Origin: Dasypus novemcinctus
Taxonomy: Eukaryota; Chordata; Mammalia; Cingulata; Dasypodidae
Reading direction: 5' to 3'
Assembly: GCF_030445035.2 (NCBI RefSeq)
Contig: NC_080702.1
Location: 28,412,053-28,476,052, forward strand
Length of the DNA: 64,000 nt
Under the pieces are notes generated by a model. That model was not told the DNA's origin. It was given only the letters and a program-made list of their open reading frames with translations, and did no database searches. Shown here piece after piece: positions 22,397 through 34,869 of this stretch (position 1 is its first letter; each line of letters starts with the position of its first letter). Made by a program: the position numbers and the translations under genes.

Positions 22397-25300
22397 TATA
22401 AATAAAATATCTACAATGTCTATGAAGTAGAAATACATTAAACTATCCTCTCCAATCAAAAGGCAAAAAAATTTTTTTTATGACACCTTAAAATTATTTT
22501 TGTAAAAGTAAATAGAAAGGTAAAAACCTATTAAACAACTTTTGGATATAAGGGGAAATACAAAAGGTACAGGAATCTAAGACAAGATACCCAGGAGGCC
22601 ATCAATGTACGATAAAAAACCGGGTGGTAGGGTATAGGCACAGGACAAAGGGACACCTAGTCACCTGCTAATTAGGATCACCTATGCTCCCAAACAGGCT
22701 CAGGCCCACCTGAATATACCTTTTGCATTTTACAAATTAATGCTATTTAATGCAGTTATGGCTCACTATTTGATGAAAATTAATTCTGTACCCTCCCTTT
22801 CTCGTCCCTCTATTCTTCTGCTGGGGCTCACTGGAGGCCAAAACCTATCTGAAAGACTGAAGTGTGGGAGTCCACTGATATAGTCCAGAGCTCAGAACAG
22901 CAGAGAATAGATACAAAGGAACAAATGGAAGATGTCCAGGCCACATGAGACCAACGTTATAATGGTAGGAGCTGAAGAGCAAATAAGAGAACTGGAAGAT
23001 TGTCGTGAGGAAGGAACTGCATCAAAGCTCAAGGAGCAAAAATGAAGAAACTGAAAAATGTTACAGGAGATAGAGAGGAGCTCAACATCTGCCTGATCCA
23101 CCACAAGCATGGCAACTCCATAAAGGTAGGGGCTGGGTCCTACACATTGGTATATCCCTAATATTAGGGAAAATGACTTGTTTAGGATTTGAATGACAAT
23201 ATTAATTGAATATATTCATGTCCATTGCACAGTTTGAGTTGTGGTGAGGATAAGACAGGGAAAGGTGACTGAGCCCAGTACAAATGGGTGAATACTGATC
23301 ATAAGGTCTGTGAGTGGAAAATATTTTATTCTTCATTGCACCTTAACTTTGGCATGATGGTTTCAAAGAATGGTTAAGTGACTATTCCCTCAGGAGTTCG
23401 TGCCAGCCTCTCCGGGGGACAGGACTGGGGGATCTTGTAGGGAGATGTGTGACAAGGATGCCCAAAATACAACTGTTCAGTAAAGTCACACTATGTTTGG
23501 GGATTGGACAACCTGAAGAATCAAGAACTCATACTTGAAAATTATATTGGAGGTATTTGGAGGTATTGACCCCAAAACCTATCCTTTGTGACCCTATTAC
23601 TTCAGCCAGACTTTCTCCAATGCAACACCTGCAAACTCATTGCATGTAAGTAAGTAGTTCATTGATAAGTTAGGAGGATCCATCCCAGAAGGTTTTGTAA
23701 TTGCTATTCTGAGAAACTGATGAAAATTCAGGGCCTCAAGATCAAGTGGGTGATTATTAGGCTTATTTTCATTTTTTTTACCCCCACCTGGGTACAAGTT
23801 CTCAGGTCGAGGTCCCAGGGCAAGAAATTAAAGGTCTCCTGAGTTCTCCAAGGGACACAGTTTGCAACAGAAGAAAATTGGGAGGGAGAAGGGGGCTGCA
23901 GAAGTTTCTCTAATCCCCAAGAGCATGGGAAACATCTTCCAGCACTGGCAGTTGCTACATATACTACCCTTATTGCTCCAGCTTTGCCTTTTCCTGGACA
24001 TGGGTCTCCTACACACCCCACTGTATTTACACAGGGGTGGGGGACGATCCTGCATGGAGAGTGGTATTTGCAGCAGTTGGCTGAGGTTGATGCTCCCATT
24101 ATGCTCTAGCTCAGTTTCTCACAGATTTAGCCCTTAGTGCATACATTTGGAGATATGGCTGTGATGCTCTCTGCTTTTTCTGTGTCTGTTCCTACAGTTT
24201 CCTCTTTGCATTATGAGCATATTGCCTTTTGTCCATTTTCAGTAATGACAATATTTACAAAGATGGAATATTTTATTGGTGGGTTATTTCCCATCTATAC
24301 TTTGGGAAAGGATGAAGACTTGGAATGGAAACATTTTCAGGGCAGCCCAACTGTTAATGTCTATTTTGATCCATAAGTTCTTGCTCCTTTAAAAAAAACT
24401 GTTTACTTTTGTCCTGGTGTCTACAGAAGGTAAGAATTAAGGTGAGGAAATAGACTTATAAAATCCGAGTGTCTCTGGAACAACCATCAATTGCCCCACG
24501 ATTTCTGTTGTCCTTAATTCTTTTTTTTTTTTTTCTATTCACAGAGTCACTTCTTATCAAAGCAGAAAGAGAACATTTCCTTGGTCTCCCTACCCCAAAT
24601 GAACAATCAATTCTCCCATCTGTCCATTTCCTGCTGGGCTTTGGGTAATTGAAGCAGGGATTCTCCATCAAGCATCTAGAACTCTAAACCATCTCTATGG
24701 AAACTGCATAAAGAAATAAATAGCCCTGGTGTAAGTAAAATACAGCTAAATAAAATGCCAACATTACTGCATTTTTTCCATTTGTAACACTATCTTTTAT
24801 TTCTGATAAAAGATAAATTCAAGGGCATAAAAACAACAGTAAACTCTTGTTACAAGGTACCAAATATATTGACATAGTTTTTGAGGAGAACCAAATGAAA
24901 GGGAGGGATGGAAAGATACAGAAACACAGTACGTGTAGGCTATTGAAGTCCAACTGCAATCCAGGGAACAAGGTCAGAGCTTAGAAAACTGCCTGGGAGC
25001 ATATCCTGTATGATCGCAGAGGAATGGATAAATCCCGAGTTCAGATAAGCAGGTACCAGACTTAGGACTTCTTAGCATGCTGGGGGTCCAGTGTGGTCTG
25101 TGCACTCCTGGGGTAGATCCAGAAATAGATCATCACAGGGTTGCCGAAATTACCACAGAGTGGGCAGACACCCCTGACAGTCTGTCACACTGCCTGGAAG
25201 TCTTATGGTCCCTATCAGGGTTTTAGAGGGTCACTGAGACCTGTGTCAGTGGATGTGCTTCCCCTGAGCTTACACTCTGCAGGCATCTGGGCAAGGAAGC

Positions 25301-26284
25301 TGGACTAGCTACAAATTTGAAGGGCCAAGTGCAAAATGAAAATGCTGGGACCCCCATTCAAAACTTAACAAAAGTATTGAACTGCCGTGCAGAACATTAA
25401 AAAAATGAGCCCATTCTAATCATGAGAACCTGTGTGAACACACGTCCATTAAGCTGACCTACATGGAGGACATTGGATTGAAGGCAGATGAAGTAGGTCT
25501 CTAATCTAAGGAACTAGTCTTTAGAGTGGTCTGTAAAACACAGAACAGGTGTCAATAAAATTCGTCAACCACCTCATTTAGTAAAAACCAAATGAACAAC
25601 ACCTTTTACAAAAACAATAGTCTTTCTTAATCTCTGTGTTCTCTTCCACATCTCTTTTTTTTTTTTTTTTAAGGTAGAGGATCCTCAGGCTGCTACAAGG
25701 ACATGATCACCATCAGAACCACAGAGCTATGCTCTGGTCACTCCAGGGCCCCAGGTCAGAAGGAAGAGAGGGAGATGGAGAAAGTGGAACTTAGCGGACC
25801 CCTAGGTCCATGGACTTTGGGTCTTCCTGGAAGCTGGCAACATCTGGAGTCAACCAGCCTGGCGCCATCTTTGATGCTTACACTGCCAGGACTAGGAAGA
25901 CTGTTGCCAGGCAAAATGAGCTGGATCAGGACCAAGGATGCACATCAGCCTGTTATTTGCACCACCTCTGGAGGAGATCAGTTGGTAGCCTTTTTGACTG
26001 GGGTCACCTCAGAGTTTCAGATCAGGCTCAGCTCCCTCCAAGCGGCCCTGCTGGGTTGCCAGTTTTGAACAAATCCTACATATAGTGATCTTGGGAGAGA
26101 GGAAGAGGAGAGGTTTGAGAACATATTGGGGAAGCGGATTGGGATAAGGGGAGACTGTGGGTGACAGGTAAGGGGAGGATGCAGGGATGGACATCATTTT
26201 AAGAATGTGTAATAGATGACTAGTGTCCTTTGTTTTCACCATGAAGGACTCCTGGTTGCATTTCCTATAAGGCAAGTCTGGTAG
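22397..26284. other. Mostly low-copy, unassigned sequence
   Basis: The first 200 bases probably continue the old L1. After that no repeat or gene was identified with confidence. A weak match to the generic CCATAAAGGTAGGGGCTGGG style of ancient L2-type 3' ends lies near 23110-23180. T-runs occur at 24521-24534 and 25653-25670. Two weak candidates, at 24245-24376 and 25672-26085, are discussed as findings. Confidence 0.4.
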
Positions 26285-27005
26285 CAATGAACTACCTCAG
26301 TTTTTGTTTTTCCAGATACTTTTCAGTATCTCCCTCAGTTTGAAGGACAACTTTGCTGGGTATATTATTTTTGGGTAACCACTATTATCTTTCAACAATT
26401 TATGTTCTCCCACTGCCTTCTGAACTCCATGGTTTCTATTGAGAAATCAGTGGTTAATCTTATGAAGGATCGTTATATGTGATACTTTATTTCTCTTGCT
26501 GTTTTTAAGACTCCATATTCTTCTTTGGCATTTGGGAATTTGATCATCATGAGTCGTGGTATAGATATGTTTGTGTTTATACTAACTGGCACTCATGAGC
26601 ATCTGATTTTTATGTATTCAGATATTTTATCAGATTTGGGAAGTTTTCTGCCATTTATTCAAATATTTTTTTCTGGCCCTGTCTAGCTCTTCTCCTTCTG
26701 TGAGTCCTATGATACGTCTATTGGTAACTTAATGGTGTCCCACAGGTTCCTCAGGTTTTCTTCACTTTCCCTATTATTTTTTTTTCTTGCTTCTCAGACT
26801 GAATGGCTTCAATTATGTTATCTTCCAAAGTCACTGAATCTTTTCCCTTTCAGCTCTAATCTGATGTTGAACCCCTCTAGGGAATATTTTATTTCTGTTA
26901 TTGTGGTCTTCAGTTCTGTTCAGTTGATTTTCATAATTTCTCTATTGATTTTTTATTTGTGTCCATCTGCCATTAGAAAAATGATAGTTCTTGAACAAAC
27001 TTGTA
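26285..27005 (-). mobile_element. LINE-1 fragment, minus strand (5' part)
   Basis: The plus strand is T-rich and matches the antisense of the L1 leader/ORF1 region known from older mammalian L1s: a CAGTTTGAAGGACAACTTTG region, then TTTCTATTGAGAAATCAGTG. No open frame remains. Confidence 0.55.
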
Positions 27006-27136
27006 TATGAAATGTGTAAAACTGATCAACATACTCTAGGCTGTGGATATAAAGACATCAGACAAACAAGTTCTTACAATCCTGGTGCTTATGTTTGTGA
27101 AAAAAGGATATGTTAACAAATGGTAATGATTTGTGT

Positions 27137-27238
27137 GTTGTTGTTGTTTCCTTTGTTTTTAGCAGGTGCCAGGGACTGAAGCCAGGACTTTGTACATGGG
27201 AGGCAGACACTCAACCACTGAGCAACATCTGCATCCTA
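27137..27238 (-). mobile_element. Short single-head DAS-SINE
   Basis: Minus-strand head GGATGCAGATGTTGCTCAGT followed by a tRNA-like core and a (CAA)n tail. Flanked by ATTTGTGT at 27129-27136 and 27239-27246. Confidence 0.78.
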
Positions 27239-27246
27239 ATTTGTGT

Positions 27247-28777
27247 TTTAAGAAGCAAATAAGGGCTTTGAAGTCAAGTAAAGTCTGACAAGTAAGATAA
27301 TAGAGCATGCTGGGTGTGCACTCCATGTATCTTCCCTTTGGAGGGTAGTGGCATCAGTGAGCAAAGATGTTATCAAGAGCTCATTTACATTTCCACAACC
27401 ATATATGTCTTATATAGACACTATTTCAGAAACAGCTCAGGTGTGTTTATAAATAGTGGGGAAGGTACAGAGTCCTGCATTCATGGAACAAATTTTAATG
27501 ACACCCCCCATCAAAATAAAGATATAATCATGGGTGAGCTTCATTTTTGCAATGCTAAAGTTTATAAAGCATGTGATATGTGGTCATGAATTTGGACATG
27601 GTTATGTTGGAGTTGAAGCTTCCCATCGATTTGGGCCACAAGATGTGAGTGTTTGTGTATAATGTCCTTCTGGAAGAATTTTAAATTGTCACATTTGTTA
27701 TGATGATTTTGTTGTTACTACAAACTGAATGACAGAATTTGAACCTCAGAAAAGCATGGAGTTCATCCTAATTTGAGGAATAGTTGTGGTCATCTGCACA
27801 GGCCTAACCTACATGTTTATTTTTTTAATGAGCAGTCTGCCATCTACGCATGTCCACTCTATAATTTCACAGTTGGAACACTGGGATGAGTTACGGTTGT
27901 TTAGAAGACAGCTACCTAAGAAATAATTAAAGTGAGCTGTGCACGGAGAGTACCATTTGGGAGAACATCCTAAATTAGTCAAAAAGGAGGTATATAGACA
28001 TCCTGAAACAGGTAAAATAAAAATACTTTTTGTAAAAAGAAGAAATGGAAGCATTTTAATGATCCACAAATCGCCATAAAACCCATTTGAAAAAAAAATT
28101 TGCAAGAGACTTAGACTTTGAGCACATGAAAGAGAAGAGAAAAAAAGAACAACTTTGTCTTTTATTAAAGGGTAATTAAAGTAAAATCTTTGTCCATCCT
28201 TTCAATGCTAAATTATTGTTATAGCAGTACACAGAATAATGACATTTGATAAGCATTAGTATTCTGAGCCACACGAACCTTACATTCTTTTGGAGGAGTA
28301 TAAAATATAAATAAATCTAATCAAAAACCTATGAGGAAAGTTGACATTGTGACGGAATGAGGAATTTGTGTGTGTGTGTGTGAATGTATGTGACTACTTA
28401 GAGTGCAAACCATTTCAAACAAGGTAGTAATCATAAAGCGAAATTGATTAAACTATTTTATATATTTCCATATATATATAACCATTTAAATGCATTGCTA
28501 AAATTTGACAGCTATTCCCACAAAATAGAAATTCGGTACAAATGGGCTAAATGGTCAACTGGATTTATAATGTTTTCTACAAACCCTCACTCCAAACATT
28601 GTTTTTAATTATAAAATTTAAAAATAGCCCCCCATGGGATCAGGAACAAGACAAGCTTTTAGAACAGATTGAGTTAAAATTGATCAAGGAAAATGAAATA
28701 TAGGATGAAAAAGATATAAAATGAATACCAAAAAAAAATTGTCCCCTATGGGAGATACAGCCAGAGCTCAAGTCCTT
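27247..28777. other. AT-rich low-copy sequence, nothing recognised
   Basis: No gene, RNA or transposon was recognised. A (GT)n run lies at about 28368-28383. Short open frames here have no domain-like features. Confidence 0.4.
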
Positions 28778-28790
28778 AAGAGGGAATGGG

Positions 28791-29235
28791 GAAAGCGGAT
28801 TTGGCCCAAAGGATTGGGCATCCGCCTACCACATGGGAGGTCCAAGGTTCAAAACCAGGGCCTCCTGACACGTGTGATGAGCTGGACCACGCACAGTGGC
28901 ACAGTGCTGATGCGCACAAGGAGTGCCCTGCCACGCAGGGGTGGCCCCCATGTAGGGGAGCCCCATGCACAAGGAGTGCACCCCATAAGGTGAGCCGCCT
29001 GGTGCGAGGAAAGTGCAGCCTGCCCAGGAATGGCGCCGCACACACGGAGAGCTGACACAGCAAGATGACGCAACAAAAAGAGACACAGATTCCCGGTGCT
29101 GCTGACAAGAATATAAACGGACACAGAAGAACACACAGCGAATGGACAGCAGAGAGCAGACAACTGGGGGAGGGGGGGCAGGGATTGTGGGGAAGGAGAG
29201 AGAAATAAATAAAAATAAATCTTAAAAAAAAAAAA
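28791..29235 (+). mobile_element. DAS-SINE, long GC-rich type, with 13-bp target-site duplication
   Basis: Head GAAAGCGGATTTGGCCCAAA with GGTTCAAAACC, GC-rich body, and a GAGAAATAAATAAAAATAAA tail plus A-run. AAGAGGGAATGGG flanks it exactly (28778-28790 and 29236-29248). Confidence 0.93.
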
Positions 29236-29248
29236 AAGAGGGAATGGG

Positions 29249-30809
29249 TTTTTGATATTTCAGGCACAGCCAGAGACTATGAGACTGGAGAAGAGTGTGA
29301 TGGGGGGAAGAGTGAAAGGGAGAAGGACATCTCGCCTTCTGAAGAAAGAGTTGGCCAGTGTAAGGATGTTATTTTGACTCTGCATGAAATCCTGAACGAC
29401 GTCAATGTCACGCACAAAAGCGATCTCATCTGATTGTTTCAAAGATGTACAGTTTGTATTGAGAAAAGCCTGCGAAGAGCACACTGGAAACTTTCATCAC
29501 ATGAGGAGGAGGTGGGTCAGTCTGGGAGATGACAGTGGACGAGCATCTTGGTTGCAAGTGGAAGTAAGAGAGACAAAACTTCCTGAGGAATTCGCAGGTG
29601 GGACAAGACAGAATGAGAAGAGTCAGACTGCTGCATTTTTTCACACAGGAGAAACTAAAATTGTAGAGTTTCCATCAATTGAGATGTAGAGGTCACATGT
29701 ACAATAGGTTCTTGGGAAAAGGATGAGAAGTTCACCTAGGAGTGTATTGGGATAGAGATGTGGATAACTCACTCAAGTACATACTCATATATTAATAATA
29801 ATACATTAATCATAACGGTAAAATTTGGAAACAAAAAATCATGAATAGCAGTAGAATTAAGAAATGACAATGATAGACTCCTATAAGCAAAAACAAGCAT
29901 GGAAGAAAAAATAAATTCCTCCATGAAAAATTAAGAAATAATTTTAAACAAAAGAAACTCGATACAAAATAGTATATAGAGTGTGAATCCATTTACATAC
30001 AATAAAAAGCAAGCACATTGAAATGTATTTAGGCATGCATACACATGAGATAAAACTATAAAAAAAATTAAAGTACTTCAGGATAATGGTTCCATTTGGA
30101 AAGCCAGGCAGGCTGCCTTTGGAAATTATTACAATTTGAAATGTCTGGTATGAAACCATATTCTATATCTAGGTCAGGGTTTTATAACACAGATATTTAA
30201 TTTTTTATAATATTTCATCACCTGTACTTATCTATCATGCATTTTTCTTCATGTATATTATACTTTATGGTTAAATAGTCTAAATCAGTTACTATAATTT
30301 ACTTTTCATCATCTTAAGAATTGTAGAAAGCTATTTTGATATTCAACAACAGCACATTAAAAATTCTTAGCATTTCATAATAGATTTTAATGTGTATTTA
30401 AAAAGTGACTGCAGAAAGGAACAAATGGTGAAGCTCATTGGTTTCTCAAAAGAATGTTACGTACAAAACAAGAATGCTAATTACCTCATGCCTAGTCTAT
30501 ATCACGCTAGAGATCAATCCAGTGCCACCAGAAAATAAATGTATGTATAAGAATTATAAAAGAAAAAATTGTCTTTATGCATAGCTCTAACATTGTGAAC
30601 ATAACACCTCAAGAACAAAAAGATAATATACAGTAAGATGTTTAGCAAGATACCAGGATAAAACAACATCATAAAAATTGCACTGCCTTCCTATTTAGTG
30701 GTATAGGAAGTTGGAAAATTAATTTCAAAAAGTTAACATACTGGAATGACAGCATTAAGGAGCTCTGCAAGCCTGCTCCCCAGTGGTGAAACTTGGTGAA
30801 AATTATAAT
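29249..30809. other. Low-copy sequence, nothing firmly recognised
   Basis: 29270-29700 has balanced base composition and two open frames of 72-94 codons on opposite strands, but no recognisable protein. 29800-30200 is A-rich and may be an old L1-type 3' end. Confidence 0.35.
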
Positions 30810-33022
30810 TTTTTAAATTAGAAGAGTTGTAGGTTTACAGATACATCATGCAGAAAGTATAGAGTCCCCATATACCACCCACCCAACAGTTTTCCTTATT
30901 TTTTTAAACATTTTCCATTAGTATGGAAACTTTGTTACAATTCATGAAACACTATAACTATAATTATGCTATTAACTGTAACCCGTTGTTTACATTAGGG
31001 TTCACTCTTTGTGTTGTACAGTTCTATGGGTTTTGTATGTGTTTGTGTATGGCAACTTATATACAATCTAGTTTCTTTTCACACTTTTTTGAATATAATC
31101 AGTGGTGTTAATACTCAAAATTGTTCCTCCACCCACATCATCATTACCAAAATGTTTCCATCTCCTCAAACAGATTAATTAAACATTAATTCCCCATTCC
31201 CCTCCCCCAGTTTGCCCCTAGTAACCTGTATTCTTGTTTCTGACTTTATGAATATGCATATTCTGCTTATTTCATAACAGTGAGACCATACAGTATTTGT
31301 CCTTTTGTGTCTGGCTTATTTCACTCAACATGATGTCTTCAAGGTTCATCCGTGTTGTAGCATGCATCAGAATTTCATTCCTTTTTATGGTCGAATATTC
31401 CACTATATGCATATACCACATTTTGTTTATCCATTCATCTGTTAAGGGATACTTGGATTGCTTCCACATTTGGTAATTTTGAGCAATACTGCTTTGAACG
31501 TGGGGATGGAAATATCCGGGTCCCAGCTTTTAATTCTTTTTACTATATACCTAGCTGGGGGATTGCCAGGGCACATGATTATTCTATATTTAACTTTATA
31601 ATGTGTCACCAAACTGTTTTCCACAGCAGTGGCACCATTTTATATTCCAACCAACAATGTATGACAGTTCTTATCTCTCTCCTTTCTCATCAACAGTTAT
31701 TTTCTTTTTTAAAAAAAATAGTAGCCATTTCAGTAAGCATAAGATGGTATCTCATTGTGGGGTTTTTTTTGTCTTTATTTTTTTAATGTTACATTCAAAA
31801 AATATGAGGTCCCCATATACCCCCCATCCCCCTCACCCAACTTCTCCCCCATAACAACAACCTCCTCCATCATCACGAGATATTCACTGCATTTGGTAAA
31901 TACATCTCTGAGCACCGCTGCACCTCATGGTCAATGGTCCACACCATAGCCCACACTCTCCCACAGTCCATCTCATTGTGGTTTTGATTTGCATTTCCTT
32001 AATGGGTAATGACTTTGAGCATCTTTCCATGTGGTTACTAGTCATCTGTATATGGTCTTTGGAGAAATGTCTAGTCATTTCCCATTTTTAAGTTGGTTTC
32101 TGTTTTTGTTGTTGAGTTGTAGTCCTTTATATGTTCTATATATTAAACATTTATCAGATATATGGTTTCCAAATATTTCCTCCCATTGTGTAGGTTGTCT
32201 TTTTACTTTCATGAAAAAGTCCTTAATTTTGATGACAGCTTTTTTTTTTATTTTCTTGATTGAGCTTTTGGTATAAAACCACTACCTAACACAAGATGTT
32301 TCCCTCTGTTTTATTCTGGGACTTCTACAGTTTTAGTTCTTACGTTTAAATTTTTGCTCCACTGTGAGTTCATTTCTGCATATGGTGTGCGTTAGCAGTC
32401 CACCTTCAATGTTTTGCCTATGACCAGCCTGTTCTCCTGGCACCATTTGTGGAAGACACTGTGCTTTCCTCACTGAGTGCACTAGGCACCTTTCCCAAAG
32501 ATCAGTTGGCCAAAGGTTGATTTCTGAACCCTCAATTTGATTCACTTGGCCCTATTTATCTGCCTTTGTGCCAGTACCAGGCTGTTTTGATTACTGTAGC
32601 TTTCTATTACATTTTAGAATCAGGAAGTCTTTCTTCAAACTTTGTTCTTTTTTTTTTTCTTCAACATGGTTTTGACTATTCAGGGCTACTTTACCCTTGC
32701 ATATGAATTTGATGATTGGTCTTTCCATTTTTTGCCAAGAAGTCTGTTGGAATTCTCATTAGAATTACACTGAATCTGTATATTGCTTTATATTGGGTGG
32801 AATTCAAATCTTAAAAATATTTAGTTACCCATTCCAGGAATACAGAATGCCCTCCATTTATTTAGGTCTTCTTTAAGTTCTCTCAGCAATGTTTTGTAAT
32901 GTTCAATGTACAAGTCCTTGACAATCTTGGTTAAATTCATGCCTAGATATTGGATTTAGTTGCTACTGTAAATAGAATTTTTTTCTTGATTTCTGCTTTG
33001 GGTTGTTCATTACAGTGTATGG
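30810..33022 (-). mobile_element. 5'-truncated LINE-1, minus strand (3' UTR and ORF2 C-terminal half)
   Basis: On the plus strand the order is antisense 3' UTR (30810-31250), then antisense of the conserved ORF2 C-terminal region. A piece resembling TTTATCCATTCATCTGTTAA near 31426 marks that region, and antisense reverse-transcriptase-flanking sequence runs to about 33020. It is interrupted by an insertion at 31761-31969. Many stops. Confidence 0.75.
31761..31969 (-). mobile_element. Short L1 3'-end insertion (second family), minus strand
   Basis: The reverse complement carries GGACTGTGGGAGAGTGTGGG and the AATGTAACATTAAAAAAATA-type tail seen at 7838-8068. ATCTCATTGTGG repeats at 31749-31760 and 31970-31981 delimit it inside the host L1. 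Confidence 0.85.
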
Positions 33023-33705
33023 AAACACCAGCCTTGGATCTATGTGTGTAGGACCACTCAATGACAGTGGGTGGCTCTGGGTCTGTGACCCCAGCAGGAG
33101 GCGCTCAGGATAGTGTGACTCTTAAGCCACCGAGAGCCAACCTCAAGGGAGAGGTCTGCAAGCCTGAGTCACACTCTCCTACCTTTTTTTGGGTGCTTTT
33201 TCCCCTTCGAGTCAGCATTTGTTGAGTCTTTCTCCAGTCTCCACCATCCTGTAGAGTTCAAAGGAGTTGACTCTCTTCCCCAGGATGACTTACACCCTGG
33301 TGAAAATTACTTTAAAAACCATTTAGTCCCCCCCACCCTTGCCCCAGCAATGAAGGGCCACCCACTCCATGACAGATGGGCCATAGAGTAAAAGGGGAAA
33401 GAAGTTCTTAAAGGGGCAGTTCTGTTTTCTTCTTGCTTCCTTCTCCAGACTTACAGACCAAGGCCCTCAGCGCACACTGCTGAGTTCTCCAGCCACCAAA
33501 GACCGTGCAGGAGACCTAGGACGTTCATGGGTCAAGGAGACCAGGCAGGAAGGCCTCTTCCGGGGGGCCTATGCACAGATGACTGAAAGATAAGATGGAG
33601 CCACCCGTGCAAGACCTGAGGGATGGGTGTTCCAATCAGAGAGGTAAGTGCAGATACCTCAAGGTGGGCTTCCTTCGTTGACTCAAGACTTCTTCCCTCT
33701 GACTT
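33023..33705. other. GC-balanced low-copy sequence
   Basis: No repeat was recognised. GAGAGGTAAGTG at about 33639 looks like a splice donor, but no coding exon can be supported. It may belong to an old LTR or to non-coding sequence. Confidence 0.35.
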
Positions 33706-33719
33706 CTGCAGTGCATATT

Positions 33720-34109
33720 TTTTTCCTTTTTCTCCCCTTCCCCCCCTCCCCCTTGCCCTTGTTGTCTGCTTTCTTGTGTCCATTCACTGTGTGTTTTTCT
33801 GTGTCCACTTGCATTCTCGGCGGCACCGGGAATCTGTGTCTCTTTTCGTTGAGTCGTCTTGCTGCATCAGCTCTCTGTGTGTGCGGTGCCACTCCTGGGC
33901 AGGCTGCGCTTTTTTTTGCACAGGGCAGCTCTCTTTGCAGGGTGCACTCCTTATGCATGGGGCTCCCCTACATGGGGGACACCCCTGCATGGCATGGCAC
34001 TCCTTGCGCGTGGGCCACCTCATCACGTGGGCCAGGAGGCCCTGGGTTTGAACCCTGGACCTCTTATATGGTAGGTGGATGCTCTGTCAGTCGAGCTATA
34101 TCCACTTCC
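33720..34109 (-). mobile_element. DAS-SINE, long GC-rich type, with 14-bp target-site duplication
   Basis: Minus-strand head GGAAGTGGATATAGCTCGAC at the high end, GC-rich body, A-tail as a T-run at the low end. CTGCAGTGCATATT flanks it exactly (33706-33719 and 34110-34123). Confidence 0.92.
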
Positions 34110-34123
34110 CTGCAGTGCATATT

Positions 34124-34869
34124 GAAAATCAAATCCCTTTATGGTCCAGCTTCTGCCCCAAATAATAATTCCTAAATTCCTTCTCTTGGCATTTCTTGGT
34201 TCACATTCTTAAGAGAGTGAATCTGATTAGTTCAACGCATTTTTCTGCACATCAAGTCATGGATTACAGGCCAGATTTTGGCGGGTGTGCTGTCCCGGTC
34301 CAACCAGCTGCCATGGTGAGAAGACATGTGGTAGGAAATACGGCAGCCAGGGGCCAGCGCGTTCTCTCTGTCTCTCTCTCTCCATTGGATGTTTCCTCAC
34401 TAGAAGCTGCTATGGGCATGCAAACACTATAAATATGTCCAATGGAGGAGGGATATCTTGGTTAGAATTGAAGCACCATCTTGGTAAGAGGACATTAAAA
34501 TGATCAACTTTATACAATTAAGTTCAAATAGTACCATTTTTAAAAATAAAAATGTCCAAATTTGTAATTAAAAAATAACACATTTAAATCCCCTGGCATA
34601 GAGTCTTAATGGCTTTTAGCAAATAAAGAAACATCTATTCAAGAAAACCTGATAACGTGGTAAGAAAGCAAAGGTGTATATATTGGAACTAAGACCCATC
34701 TGAGGACCAATCTTCCACTCTCTTGGCTCAGGTAGATGGAAACCTCATTCCAGACTGCTGCAGCCATAAACACAGGGCTTTTCTCCCTTCAGCTCCCAGT
34801 CAGCGCTTTCCTTCCTGGGAGCAACAGGGTGTCAGCATTTCTTTCGCTATCCACAGTTAACTGAAGATA
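34124..34869. other. Low-copy sequence, possible LTR relic
   Basis: The part at 34190-34420 (AGAGAGTGAATCTGATTAGT, then CCGGTCCAACCAGCTGCCAT) resembles sequences in old mammalian LTRs, but no family or ends could be fixed. A (TC)n run lies at 34366-34381. Confidence 0.3.
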
